A stretch of DNA of 64,000 nt, taken from positions 1 to 64,000 of the forward strand of contig NZ_FPKR01000011.1 of assembly GCF_900119825.1 (NCBI RefSeq), read 5' to 3'. The position numbers and the translations under genes are program-made. This DNA is from Chitinimonas taiwanensis DSM 18899 (GTDB taxonomy: Bacteria > Pseudomonadota > Gammaproteobacteria > Burkholderiales > Chitinimonadaceae). Position 1 is the first letter of the stretch. Each line of letters opens with the position of its first letter. Shown here piece after piece: positions 1-7,232 of the stretch. The notes below the pieces were generated by a model. It ran no database searches, was not told the DNA's origin, and saw only the letters and a program-made list of their open reading frames with translations.

Positions 1-519
1 GCTGAGCCACTACGCCGAGCCACCAAAATAGCTTTCAAACTGCTGGCGCTGACCTTTGTGCGCCCAGGTGAGCTGCGTGGAGCGCTTTGGGAGGAATTCG
101 ACCTTGAGCGAGCTGAATGGCGCATCCCCGCAGAACGGATGAAGATGCGCAGCCCGCACATCGTACCGCTATCGCGCCAGGCGCTGGCACTGCTGGTTGA
201 GTTGAAGCCCTTGGCAGGGAGCAGCCCGTTCCTCTTTCATGCCACCACCAATATCAACCGGCCCATGTCAGAAAACACCCTGAGTTATGCCATGGGGCGC
301 ATGGGCTATAGCGGCACGGCCACCCCGCATGGATTTCGCGCGCTGGCGTCAACGGTGCTGAATGAAGAGGGCTTTGATCCTGACATCATCGAGCGGCAAC
401 TGGCGCATGCGGAGCGGAACAAGGTCCGCGCTGCATATCATCGAGCGGAATATCTCGATGACAGGCGCAAGATGATGCAATGGTGGGCTAATTATCTTGA
501 CGGGCAATACGTTAATTGA
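1..519 (+). CDS. P4-type tyrosine recombinase (integrase), C-terminal part
   Basis: Catalytic C-terminal domain of a site-specific tyrosine recombinase that would integrate and excise the element. The reading frame is open from the first base, so the gene begins outside the window. Visible hallmarks are RPGELR with the first catalytic Arg, HGFRALAST with the H-x-x-R box, LAHAERNKVRAAY with the second His and the nucleophilic Tyr region, and the MMQWWANYLD tail typical of P4-family integrases. The last residues (GQYVN) are not the usual end, and a decayed duplicate of the 3' end follows immediately, so the terminus looks recombinant. Position at the left end, ahead of cargo and alpA, fits the P4-satellite layout. 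Family assignment is firm; activity cannot be judged without the N-terminus. Confidence 0.9.
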   Translation, partial: AEPLRRATKIAFKLLALTFVRPGELRGALWEEFDLERAEWRIPAERMKMRSPHIVPLSRQALALLVELKPLAGSSPFLFHATTNINRPMSENTLSYAMGRMGYSGTATPHGFRALASTVLNEEGFDPDIIERQLAHAERNKVRAAYHRAEYLDDRRKMMQWWANYLDGQYVN

Positions 520-655
520 TCCTGACATTATCGAGCGGCAACTGGCGTATTTGGAGCGGAACAAAGTCCGTGCTGGCTATCACTGAGCGGAGTACCTTGA
601 AGGCAGGCGCAAGATGATGCAGTGGTGCGCTGATTTTCTGAGCAAGCAAGACTAG
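516..655 (+). pseudogene. decayed duplicate of the integrase 3' end
   Basis: Reading from 518 gives DPDIIERQLAYLERNKVRAG, then YH, a stop codon, then AEYLEGRRKMMQWCADFLSK and a final stop at 653-655. This is a second, diverged copy of the last 46 codons of the integrase just upstream (370-510). The catalytic His of LAHAE has become Tyr, and an in-frame TGA follows the tyrosine region, so it cannot be functional. I infer that two related integrases recombined, or that one element inserted next to the remnant of another. Confidence 0.8.
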
Positions 656-1020
656 AGTAGGAATTGTTCATCGGTGAAGGCGGATACTGCATGTCCATCC
701 AGCGCAGGCTCATACAAACGTCACTACTTGACGGTGTTGTTGCTGAAAAACAGATGAGGGGGGGGTAAACCATAATTGTTGATGCTTATGGTGGATGAAG
801 TCCGGTAGGATAGCGAAAGACTGCATACCTGCAGTTTCATTACATTGATTTACGTAGGATTTAAATGGCCTGCGTATAAATCGTTGTGTTATTGAATCAG
901 GCAACTGCACGTGCTGCTGATGCTGAGAATAATACTGTTGTTATCATGGGAGCTGCATGTTAGAGCCGAGCAGCGCCAATCACCTCAAATTTAGTTCTTG
1001 TTGATTCAGGAATCTTCTCA
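656..1020 (+). other. intergenic region, no gene seen
   Basis: This 365-base stretch separates the integrase remnant from the cargo module. Only short, poorly coding minus-strand ORFs cross it. It is more AT-rich towards the right and should hold the promoter of the DUF4062 gene, but I could not pick convincing -35 and -10 boxes. AGGAA near 1007 is a plausible ribosome binding site for the ATG at 1021. Confidence 0.5.
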
Positions 1021-2166
1021 ATGCCAAGCCCAAAAATATTTGTATCGTCAACGTGCTATGACTTAGGAGCTGTGCGGGAGCAGCTTCGTAATTTCCTCTT
1101 TGATCTTGGCTACGACCCAATTCTTAGCGAATACTCTGACATCCTTTATGATCCAAGAACTCATACACATACCAGTTGCCTTCAAGAAGTGCCTGGTGCA
1201 GACATGGTAGTGCTAATTGTCGGATCACGCTTTGGAGGGAAGGCCGTTCCCGAAGCATTGAATTCTGTTAGTTTAGAGAGAATTAGCAATGCAGGCTTTG
1301 ATGTTTCAGCCATTGAGAATATTTCTAATCTATCAGTTACGCAACTTGAAGTGCTTAAAGCAGTTGAGTCGCAAGTTCCCGTCTTTGCCTTTGTCGATGA
1401 AAAAGTATGGCATGATCATCTTGTTTTTGAAAAAAATAAGGATTTGGTTGGTCAGATTAGATTTCCATCAATAGAAAAACCTGAAACTGCAAAATATACA
1501 TTTGAATTTATAAACTTCCTTAAGAGCCGGATTCGAGGAAATTCTGTCGTTTCATTTTCCAAAATTGAGGATATTGAGAATCATTTAAGGAAGCAGTGGG
1601 CTTCGCTATTTCAACGCCTGCTTAGAGAATCGCGAGAAAAAGAGTACGAAAGCCGTCGCATGTTTGGGATAGCGGAGCAGATTGAAGATTTAAAAACGGC
1701 GGTGCTATCAACAATTGCCAACACGCAATCAAGAGAGATAGCAAGAGGTGCTATAAAATACAGGCGTCTGGTCGATTTCTTAATGGGCTTAAGGCTTGCT
1801 GATATTAGTATTATTTTAAGGGGTGGCATGAATTTTGAAGAGCTCTTGAAAAGGGCTGGAATTGTACAGACGCTCGAAGTCGACCCACGAGATCGTGAAC
1901 GATTCTTTGGGAGAACGATCCTTGTTAAGGATGATGGCACATTCTATGAGCTTCGATTCCCAATCGAGTTTTTAAACGAGATTGGTGCTGACTGGTTGGC
2001 GTTTGTCTCAATGCCTGAGGATTCTAGACGTGTAATTTATGAAGCTTTATCTGATAGCGAGAGAATGGGGGCTGGCTTGCTTAGATACAGAAAGAGTAAA
2101 TTTGAGGAGTATCATCGCAACGCTGACATTCAGCCTGAATTATATAATGTGCATACAGCAGCCTAG
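1021..2166 (+). CDS. DUF4062 domain protein, putative defence component
   Basis: The N-terminus (about residues 4-130) matches the DUF4062 family by its KIFVSSTCYDLGAVREQL start, the following GADMVVLIVGSRFGG strand-loop and the SVTQLEVLKA...VPVFAFVDEK segment. DUF4062 is regarded as TIR-like and often fronts immune STAND proteins. Here the domain is followed only by about 200 mostly helical residues without an NTPase motif. The gene is clearly AT-richer than the satellite genes around it. It lies 103 bp upstream of, and on the same strand as, the OLD-like ATPase gene, so the two probably form one operon. A role in anti-phage immunity is inferred from this pairing and from the location between int and alpA. 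The biochemical activity is unknown. Confidence 0.75.
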   Translation: MPSPKIFVSSTCYDLGAVREQLRNFLFDLGYDPILSEYSDILYDPRTHTHTSCLQEVPGADMVVLIVGSRFGGKAVPEALNSVSLERISNAGFDVSAIENISNLSVTQLEVLKAVESQVPVFAFVDEKVWHDHLVFEKNKDLVGQIRFPSIEKPETAKYTFEFINFLKSRIRGNSVVSFSKIEDIENHLRKQWASLFQRLLRESREKEYESRRMFGIAEQIEDLKTAVLSTIANTQSREIARGAIKYRRLVDFLMGLRLADISIILRGGMNFEELLKRAGIVQTLEVDPRDRERFFGRTILVKDDGTFYELRFPIEFLNEIGADWLAFVSMPEDSRRVIYEALSDSERMGAGLLRYRKSKFEEYHRNADIQPELYNVHTAA

Positions 2167-2269
2167 TACTGCAATCAGCCGGCTTCTCAGACGGCTTTCT
2201 TTTAAGGTTCTCTTGGCGATTGATTAAACCTCGTTTCTAAAATTTACTTTCAAAATAACACGGTGCTCC

Positions 2270-4084
2270 ATGTATTTCAGGAAAATTGAAATAGAGAATG
2301 CTGGGCCAATTGATCATCTATCAATTGATTTTCCCATGAACGCTTCGGGTAGTCCCAAGCCATTAGTAATCGTTGGTGAAAATGGCACGGGCAAAACAAT
2401 CCTTCTTTCATATCTTGTTAATACACTTATTGCCGCGAAGCAGGCAGCTTTCGACGATACCGAGGTCGAACACGGCAAGGTCTACAAATACAGGAGCCCT
2501 CAGTATATTAGATCAGGTGCACTTTATTCATATGGGCGTGCTGAATTTGCCAATGGGCAATTTGTTGAAGAGTGGCAACTTAGTGTCATAAAGTCTAAAT
2601 TTGAGGAGATTTTTTCCTTTTCTCCGGCAAGGAGGAGCTGGACTGCCATTTCTCCAAATGAGCTATCGCACTTTGAAAGTTCGCTGGCTCGAAATGAGCC
2701 GTCGGCGAGAGAGTTGTTTGAGAATAAATGCTGTTTATATTTTCCGGTCAACAGATTTGAAGAGCCTGCGTGGCTGAATGTTGACAACCTAAAGGAAAGG
2801 GCTGCTTATACCGAGTTAAAGCATGTCGATCGTTATTCCAATAGGAGTATTATTTCAACATCTCCCCTTAAGGTGAATAGGAACTGGCTTCTGGACCTGA
2901 TTTTTGATCGCCAAGCCTTTGAGATGCGGACCCAAAATGTAGCTCTGCCCTTTGGGCCAAGTCAGGAAAGCATCAGTGTCCCTGTGTTCGGGGGATTTAA
3001 GGGGCAAAGCACACGTATTTATGAGGCCGTTTTACAGCTACTGCGTACTACACTTCGTGTGGAAGGAAAAGTCCGGCTGGGGGCTGGTACTAGGCATAAT
3101 CGGCTAATTTCAATAATTAAAGACGAGGCCCCGTGGATTCCAAACATATTTCAGCTTTCGACAGGGGAGGTGTTATTGTTGAATCTTTTTCTGTCTACAA
3201 TTCGTGATTATGACTTGAGTGGCGGCTCCGTGGATGATCTAAGTGATATACGCGGAATTGTAGTAATTGATGAGATCGATGCTCATCTTCATACTTCTCA
3301 CCAAAAAGAAATATTACCGAATCTTTTGGCATCATTCCCAAATGTGCAATTTATAATAACATCACATTCGCCCCTGTTTTTATTAGGCTTGGAAGAGCGC
3401 CTTGGCTGCGATGGCTTCAAAATAGTAAATATGCCTGATGGCGAAGTATTATCGGCTTCGGATTTCTCAGAATTTACGGCGGCTTATGAAACATTCAAAC
3501 AGACAAGCCTGTACAGGCAGGATATCTTAAATGCTCTAAAGGCCAATTCGCGTCCAATTGTTTTCGTTGAGGGTGATTACGACATTCGGTATATTACTCG
3601 AGCTGCTGAATTGCTTGCAAAGTCCCATGTTCTCGATGCTATTCAGCTTAGGGATGGTTCTGGATTTGGCAATTTAGACAAAATCTGGCGATCTTATGAA
3701 GTTCAGCTGGCGGAACTTTTGCCCTCAAAAATACTTCTGCTTTATGACTGCGACACAGGCAAAGCGACGTCCGAGAAAGGGCAGCTTATTAAGCGGATTG
3801 TTCCATCAGTAGTGGAGTCTGCAATATCAATTGGTATTGAAAACCTCATTCCTGTTGATATCATTTCTCGGCTTGAGAAAAGCCACCCTCAATTTATTGA
3901 CTCAACCGATTCGACAACTACTCGTATTCGAGGCTGCGAGGTTGTCACGCCAGCAAAGAAATCAGTCAATAAAGATGAAAAGAAAAATTTGTGTGACTGG
4001 TTCTGTGCTAACGGGACTCCCGAAGACTTTCGGAATTTTGCTTCAATCTTTGACATCATTGAGAGTTCGTTACTAGCGCCTTGA
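2270..4084 (+). CDS. OLD-like AAA ATPase with C-terminal TOPRIM domain
   Basis: A 604-residue ABC/SMC-type ATPase joined to a TOPRIM nuclease-like domain. Visible motifs are Walker A GENGTGKT (36-43), signature LSTGE (296-300), Walker B VVIDEIDAHLH (331-341) and H-loop TSHSP (364-368). The TOPRIM Glu follows in FVEGDYD (432-438), with the acidic pair in YDCDTG (492-497). This is the OLD-family architecture, also seen in GajA of Gabija, where the ATPase controls a DNA-cutting TOPRIM site. No UvrD-like helicase follows, so it is not a Gabija pair; the partner appears to be the DUF4062 gene upstream. Low GC and location in the satellite cargo slot suggest recent acquisition. Family is confident; nuclease activity and partner are inferred. 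Confidence 0.8.
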   Translation: MYFRKIEIENAGPIDHLSIDFPMNASGSPKPLVIVGENGTGKTILLSYLVNTLIAAKQAAFDDTEVEHGKVYKYRSPQYIRSGALYSYGRAEFANGQFVEEWQLSVIKSKFEEIFSFSPARRSWTAISPNELSHFESSLARNEPSARELFENKCCLYFPVNRFEEPAWLNVDNLKERAAYTELKHVDRYSNRSIISTSPLKVNRNWLLDLIFDRQAFEMRTQNVALPFGPSQESISVPVFGGFKGQSTRIYEAVLQLLRTTLRVEGKVRLGAGTRHNRLISIIKDEAPWIPNIFQLSTGEVLLLNLFLSTIRDYDLSGGSVDDLSDIRGIVVIDEIDAHLHTSHQKEILPNLLASFPNVQFIITSHSPLFLLGLEERLGCDGFKIVNMPDGEVLSASDFSEFTAAYETFKQTSLYRQDILNALKANSRPIVFVEGDYDIRYITRAAELLAKSHVLDAIQLRDGSGFGNLDKIWRSYEVQLAELLPSKILLLYDCDTGKATSEKGQLIKRIVPSVVESAISIGIENLIPVDIISRLEKSHPQFIDSTDSTTTRIRGCEVVTPAKKSVNKDEKKNLCDWFCANGTPEDFRNFASIFDIIESSLLAP

Positions 4085-4317
4085 TTTTTTGGGGCGCTAA
4101 CTCAGTACTTGGCAGGTACGCCGCAGCAGCTCCCTTTGGTTCACTTTGACATTTGGAATACTTGTCATCAAGTCTGTGAATTCTTCCAACTGAACGACCG
4201 CTTCCGCTCTCATAGTTCATATTGGCTTGATCGCCACATTGTGTGGCCTCACTTCGGCCTTTCCCCTGGGCGCGCGCTCGTATCCCCGCCACGCCCGCCC
4301 GCTTCATAGGGCGCATT

Positions 4318-4421
4318 TTATGCACCCTGCAGAACCCACCCCGCCCTCGCCAACACTGGCGCGCTGCGGGGGCCTAGGGCCTCGCCAATTTATGCGTTTT
4401 TATGCACCCAGCTTATGCACC
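4318..4421 (+). repeat. three TTATGCACC direct repeats
   Basis: TTATGCACC occurs at 4318-4326, 4400-4408 and 4413-4421, with a related TTTATGCG at 4390. All are in the same orientation in otherwise GC-rich DNA. They could be binding sites for the integrase arm domain or for AlpA, but no direct evidence separates these options. Confidence 0.45.
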
Positions 4422-4712
4422 TGGGCAACTGGCCCCAGCTCGGTCGCTTCGCCCACTTCCCGCCTGCATTTCCTAGCCCGCTAAGGGCCGTCTAGCGCTG
4501 TCCTGGCGCGTCCCTATCCGTTCATTGCTATCGCCCGCGCTGCCGGTTTGCCGGTCGTGCAGGCGCGCGCTTGCGCGCATCGCAATCCGCGCTTGGCGCT
4601 AGTCGGTTTGGTCGCCTGCGCGCCACCGCTTCCCGCGTCCCCGCCTAGATCAATCAAGCCACCCGATTTCCAGTCTTTGCAGGACGTCTCTGGACCCCTT
4701 TGGCGACCCGCC

Positions 4713-4735
4713 ATTGTGTGGCGCTTCCACACAAT
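4713..4735. repeat. inverted repeat upstream of alpA, possible operator
   Basis: ATTGTGTGG (4713-4721) and CCACACAAT (4727-4735) form perfect 9-bp arms around a 5-bp centre, 115 bp before the alpA start. A third copy of ATTGTGTGG lies at 4238-4246, within its own GCCAC/GTGGC dyad. Reuse of the same half-site suggests a protein operator, perhaps for AlpA itself. Confidence 0.45.
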
Positions 4736-4849
4736 CCCCATCGCATGACCCCTTGGCGGCCGGCCGCAATACTGCCGGCATGCGTTCAAACAACGCACAC
4801 CAGCACCTACCGGGATGCACCGGTAACGATTTTTCGCCAAGGAGTCTTG

Positions 4850-5092
4850 ATGCAGCACCCCACCACCAAACCCGCCGCCACAGGCAAGGCCGACACCAGC
4901 GCAAAGGCTGAACGCTTCCTGCGTCTGCCCGAGGTCATGTCCCGCACAGCCCTGTCCCGCTCGGGCATCTATGCCGCCATCCAGCGCGGTGAGTTCCCCC
5001 ACTCCATCCCGCTCGGTGGCAAGTCCGTCGCCTGGCTGGAATCCGAAATCACCGCGTGGCAGGACGCCCGCATTGCCCATCGTCAACACTGA
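4850..5092 (+). CDS. AlpA/Vis-family regulator of the satellite
   Basis: An 80-residue AlpA-type helix-turn-helix protein. The family core FLRLPEVMSRTALSRSGIY...IQRGEFPHSIPLGG...WLESEITAWQ is present, the part beginning FLRLPEV being the MerR/AlpA-like winged HTH. In P4, the homologue Vis aids excision and represses transcription. The ATG at 4850 is preceded by AAGGAG (4839-4844) at good spacing; an upstream in-frame start at 4700 would add a proline- and histidine-rich stretch that no family member has. It begins the block of satellite genes after the cargo slot. Confidence 0.9.
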   Translation: MQHPTTKPAATGKADTSAKAERFLRLPEVMSRTALSRSGIYAAIQRGEFPHSIPLGGKSVAWLESEITAWQDARIAHRQH

Positions 5093-5103
5093 GCCCGCCC
5101 ACC

Positions 5104-5814
5104 ATGCTGACCAATCCCCAAGTCATCGAACGACTACAGACCCAAGCCAATACCGTCCTGGCCGCCCGCCAGGCCTTCGAAGCCAAGCGCGACGAGGTGA
5201 CAGCCCTGCGCGCCGAGATCGCCCTGCACCGTAAAGGCGCCGAGGCGGCAGACAGCGAAGCGCGCGGTATCCGTGAAGAGACCGCTGGCCTGCTGCGTGC
5301 CCTGGCTGGCCAGCTCACCAAGCACTTCCGCGACCTGAAGGCCAAGGAGCGCGCCGCCTACACCCTGGCGGAAGACTTCCGCGAGCTGGTGGCCAATCTG
5401 GAACTCATGCTGGAAGAAGCCGAGGACGATGCCCGCGGCCTGCTGGCCAGCTATCTGACCAAGGCCAACCACCTGCGCGTGGCCTATGCCGATGCCCTGA
5501 TCGAAGAAGGCCTAGCCACACTGCCGCCCGCCCTGATTGCCGGCATGCGCTTCAAGGCCACCTCGCTGGAGGCCGAAGATCGCTGGGCGGCCTGGAAGCA
5601 GTTCACCTTCTCCACGGCAAACCAGCACGCCTTCGCGCAGCTCACCGACAAGCTCCCCGCCGCGCTGAATCGCCAGGTGCAGTTCGAGGACAGCCCGATT
5701 GAAGACGCCCTGCACCTGCAAGACCGGGCCGGCATTGAGCCCGAAACCAGTCCTGCCGCCCGCGCCCGCCGTAACCAACAACGTGCCCAGCGCAAAGCCG
5801 AACTGGCCAGCTAA
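5104..5814 (+). CDS. coiled-coil satellite protein of unknown function
   Basis: A 236-residue hypothetical protein starting MLTNPQVIERLQTQ, 11 bp after alpA and probably co-transcribed with it. Residues about 10-120 are highly charged and helical (many Ala, Glu, Arg, Leu heptads), suggesting a long coiled coil. The C-terminus is basic (RARRNQQRAQRKAEL). Placement between alpA and the Ogr gene would suit a structural or capsid-modifying protein such as a scaffold, but I recognise no family motif and do not assign one. Confidence 0.8.
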   Translation: MLTNPQVIERLQTQANTVLAARQAFEAKRDEVTALRAEIALHRKGAEAADSEARGIREETAGLLRALAGQLTKHFRDLKAKERAAYTLAEDFRELVANLELMLEEAEDDARGLLASYLTKANHLRVAYADALIEEGLATLPPALIAGMRFKATSLEAEDRWAAWKQFTFSTANQHAFAQLTDKLPAALNRQVQFEDSPIEDALHLQDRAGIEPETSPAARARRNQQRAQRKAELAS

Positions 5815-6161
5815 GAGCGGGCAGGCTATCTCCGCTTAGGTGACGAGCGCCGGATGCTGACCGACTGTTAGGCCCTCAAACCCGCTGCCAGCGCGGCTTT
5901 CAGAGAATATATCCACCCACTTGATCGACTTATTTGAATGAGCGCAAAGCCAGTGATTTATCAGCGTTTGATGAAATAGAAAACCCCTGCGGTACAGGGC
6001 AGTGCATTCGGCGCTATACCGCATGTTTCCTGGCATTGAAGGCAATCGGCATTCAAAAACGGTTAAGCCGATCGGTGGGGGCTTTGTGGCTCAATGCCGC
6101 CGCTTACGCAGCTTGATGCGCCTATTTGATCGTTTTTTTACATAGCTTAAGGACGGCTTCC
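5815..6161 (+). other. intergenic region upstream of the ogr-like gene
   Basis: I see no convincing gene. The region is AT-richer than its neighbours and contains dispersed dyads such as GCGGTA (about 5990) with TACCGC downstream, and GCCGATCGG near 6066. It probably carries the promoter for the Ogr-like gene, but I could not define boxes. Confidence 0.4.
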
Positions 6162-6221
6162 ATGCCCCAACTGAAACAGTCCCTCATTGCATTTGAAGTA
6201 AGCCAGGCGGTGCAGCCATGA
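6162..6221 (+). CDS. possible 19-codon ORF overlapping ogr
   Basis: ATG at 6162 opens a 19-residue frame (MPQLKQSLIAFEVSQAVQP) whose TGA overlaps the ATG of the ogr-like gene in an ATGA junction. AAGGA lies 10 bp upstream. The overlap would couple its translation to that of Ogr, as a leader peptide might. It is very short and may be chance. Confidence 0.3.
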   Translation: MPQLKQSLIAFEVSQAVQP

Positions 6222-6433
6222 GCATGAACTGCCCCCACTGCGGCCAGATCTCCACCACCCGCACCAGCAAGCCGGTTTCCCTGATCTCGAAGGAGACCTG
6301 GTATCAGTGCCGCAACCTCGAGTGCGGCCATACCTTCGTCGCAGTGACCGAGGTCGTGCGCACCCTGTCGCCCAGCGCCCGCCCGAATCCCCTGGTGCGC
6401 CTGCCGATCAGCCGCCCCGCGACCCGCCGTTGA
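6218..6433 (+). CDS. Ogr/Delta-like zinc-finger activator
   Basis: A 71-residue protein of the P2 Ogr / P4 Delta family, small zinc-binding activators of phage late promoters. Four cysteines at 5, 8, 31 and 36 (CPHC and CRNLEC) make the zinc site, and the RTSKPVS...YQCRN...CGHTFV spacing is characteristic. In P4, Delta turns on satellite and helper late genes, so this gene ties the element to a P2-like helper phage. A second ATG two codons in (6224) is an alternative start. Confidence 0.9.
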   Translation: MSMNCPHCGQISTTRTSKPVSLISKETWYQCRNLECGHTFVAVTEVVRTLSPSARPNPLVRLPISRPATRR

Positions 6434-6567
6434 GCAGGTGCCCCATGTCCTCACTTCGCTTCACACCCACACGCAGCGCGCTTGACGGGTGCGTCCAACT
6501 GGACGACCATGCAGCTGTCGCGGTCAATCCCGCGACCGGGATTGGCGTCCCGATTGCTATGGCGGAC

Positions 6568-6591
6568 AACCGCCTTCAGAGCGGTTTTTTT
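6568..6591 (+). terminator. intrinsic terminator in the satellite leader
   Basis: AACCGC and GCGGTT form the stem around a 7-base loop, followed by a run of seven T including the arm end. It sits 20 bp after the seqA-like site, where immunity-controlled termination would be expected. A longer ORF that reads through it (start 6445) is therefore unlikely to be the real coding frame. Confidence 0.6.
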
Positions 6592-6599
6592 GCGTCCGT

Positions 6600-6705
6600 G
6601 ACAAACACCATTGGTGCGTCCTCTTTATGGCGGGCCATGGTGGGAGAGTGTTCGCACTCGCCGGTCTCCGTAGCACCGGTACGCCAATCCTGCCATGTGC
6701 CTGCC
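6600..6705 (+). ncRNA. candidate CI-like immunity RNA
   Basis: Between the leader terminator and the first well-initiated ORF lies a stretch with stable hairpins. One is GAGTG-TTCG-CACTC (6646-6659), with a UUCG tetraloop, inside a longer GGAGA/TCTCC pairing. Another is CACCATTGGTG near 6606. The seqB-like segment at 6681-6689 lies just 3' of these. P4 CI RNA is a short processed RNA with exactly this relation to seqB. The ends given are approximate. Confidence 0.4.
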
Positions 6706-6753
6706 ACCCCGATTGGCGTCGGGATGCAGGTCTTCAAAGCTACGGAGGCCCTG

Positions 6754-6933
6754 ATGCCAAAACTCTGCCTGCGCGCCTTGCGCGCCGTCTTCCCCCCTCG
6801 CTCCATCCCCGTTTCTACGCTGCCCACCCAGGCCGAAGCCCGTGCGCTTGGCGCCCTGCTGGTCGCCCAAGGCCGTCGCGCCGTCATTGCTCCCGCTGCC
6901 CAGGGCTTCACTGTCTGCGAGGTGGCCGCATGA
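6754..6933 (+). CDS. small satellite protein in the P4 kil position
   Basis: A 59-residue frame starting MPKLCLRALRAVF, preceded by a strong GGAGG (6744-6748) six bases before the ATG. It follows the immunity-like leader directly, the position of kil in P4, but I see no sequence motif that proves a relationship. The longer upstream start at 6445 would run through the terminator and hairpins of the leader and lacks a good binding site. The protein ends in an ATGA overlap with a 16-codon frame. Confidence 0.6.
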   Translation: MPKLCLRALRAVFPPRSIPVSTLPTQAEARALGALLVAQGRRAVIAPAAQGFTVCEVAA

Positions 6934-6980
6934 ACGCGCTTGCCCTGCTGACGGCTGATCGCCGCACGCTCTCGAACTAA
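6930..6980 (+). CDS. possible 16-codon ORF
   Basis: ATG at 6930 overlaps the stop of the preceding small gene (ATGA) and opens a 16-residue frame (MNALALLTADRRTLSN). It may be translated by reinitiation and could bridge to the next gene 15 bp on. Too short to support on its own. Confidence 0.25.
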   Translation: MNALALLTADRRTLSN

Positions 6981-6995
6981 GCCGAGGGCCACTCC

Positions 6996-7232
6996 ATGAA
7001 CCAGCAAATCCCCAACCCGCACGCCGGGCTGGACGCCCCCGGCTTGCCTGCGTGTGTGCGTACCGACCTGCCTGCCCATGCTTTGCCGCGCAAGGCGCAT
7101 AGCCTGATTGCCGACGACGAGACCCTGCAGATCATCCTGACCACCGAAGCCACCCAAGCGGGCTGCGATGCCCTGATTGCCTTGCTCCAAGCCCAACGCG
7201 CCTATCTGCCCAAGGATCGCCACCATGTCTAA
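6996..7232 (+). CDS. hypothetical satellite protein, 78 aa
   Basis: A small acidic-to-neutral protein of unknown family, starting MNQQIPNPHAGLDA, with GAGGG upstream of its ATG. The C-terminal half (LQIILTTEATQAGCDALIALL) is likely helical. Its end overlaps the start of the next gene by 8 bases, so the two are translationally linked. It belongs to the run of short genes before the primase. Confidence 0.7.
   Translation: MNQQIPNPHAGLDAPGLPACVRTDLPAHALPRKAHSLIADDETLQIILTTEATQAGCDALIALLQAQRAYLPKDRHHV

Larger units (their letters stand above)
4085..4849 (+). other. long GC-rich intergenic region upstream of alpA
   Basis: I see no convincing gene in this 765-base stretch; the ORFs on both strands have poor composition and no ribosome binding sites. 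It holds three TTATGCACC repeats (4318-4421), a single ATTGTGTGG site (4238-4246) and an inverted pair of the same sequence (4713-4735). The position before alpA suggests the regulatory region of the satellite. A promoter could not be assigned. Confidence 0.5.
6538..6719 (+). promoter_or_regulatory. P4-like immunity leader (seqA/seqB/seqC-like)
   Basis: Three related segments stand in the order used by the P4 immunity region. GATTGGCGT occurs at 6540-6548 (seqA-like), its exact reverse complement ACGCCAATC at 6681-6689 (seqB-like), and GATTGGCGT again at 6711-6719 (seqC-like). The seqA pairing extends further (GGATTGGCGT then one mismatch then CCG). A terminator hairpin lies just after seqA at 6568-6591. 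A weak promoter (TTGACG 6482-6487, 17 bp, GACCAT 6505-6510) could drive the leader. In P4, the CI RNA pairs through seqB with seqA or seqC of the nascent leader to force early termination ahead of the replication genes. The same logic is inferred here from sequence alone. Confidence 0.55.

Noticed and set aside
2270-4084. Gabija system
   Set aside because: The OLD-like ATPase resembles GajA in layout, but no UvrD-type helicase (GajB) is adjacent.
5934-6116. 60-aa plus-strand ORF before ogr
   Set aside because: No ribosome binding site, and it lies in a dyad-rich, promoter-like region.
6445-6933. Longer ORF (162 aa) including the immunity-like leader
   Set aside because: It would read through a clear terminator and stable hairpins and has a weak start; the internal ATG at 6754 has a strong GGAGG site.
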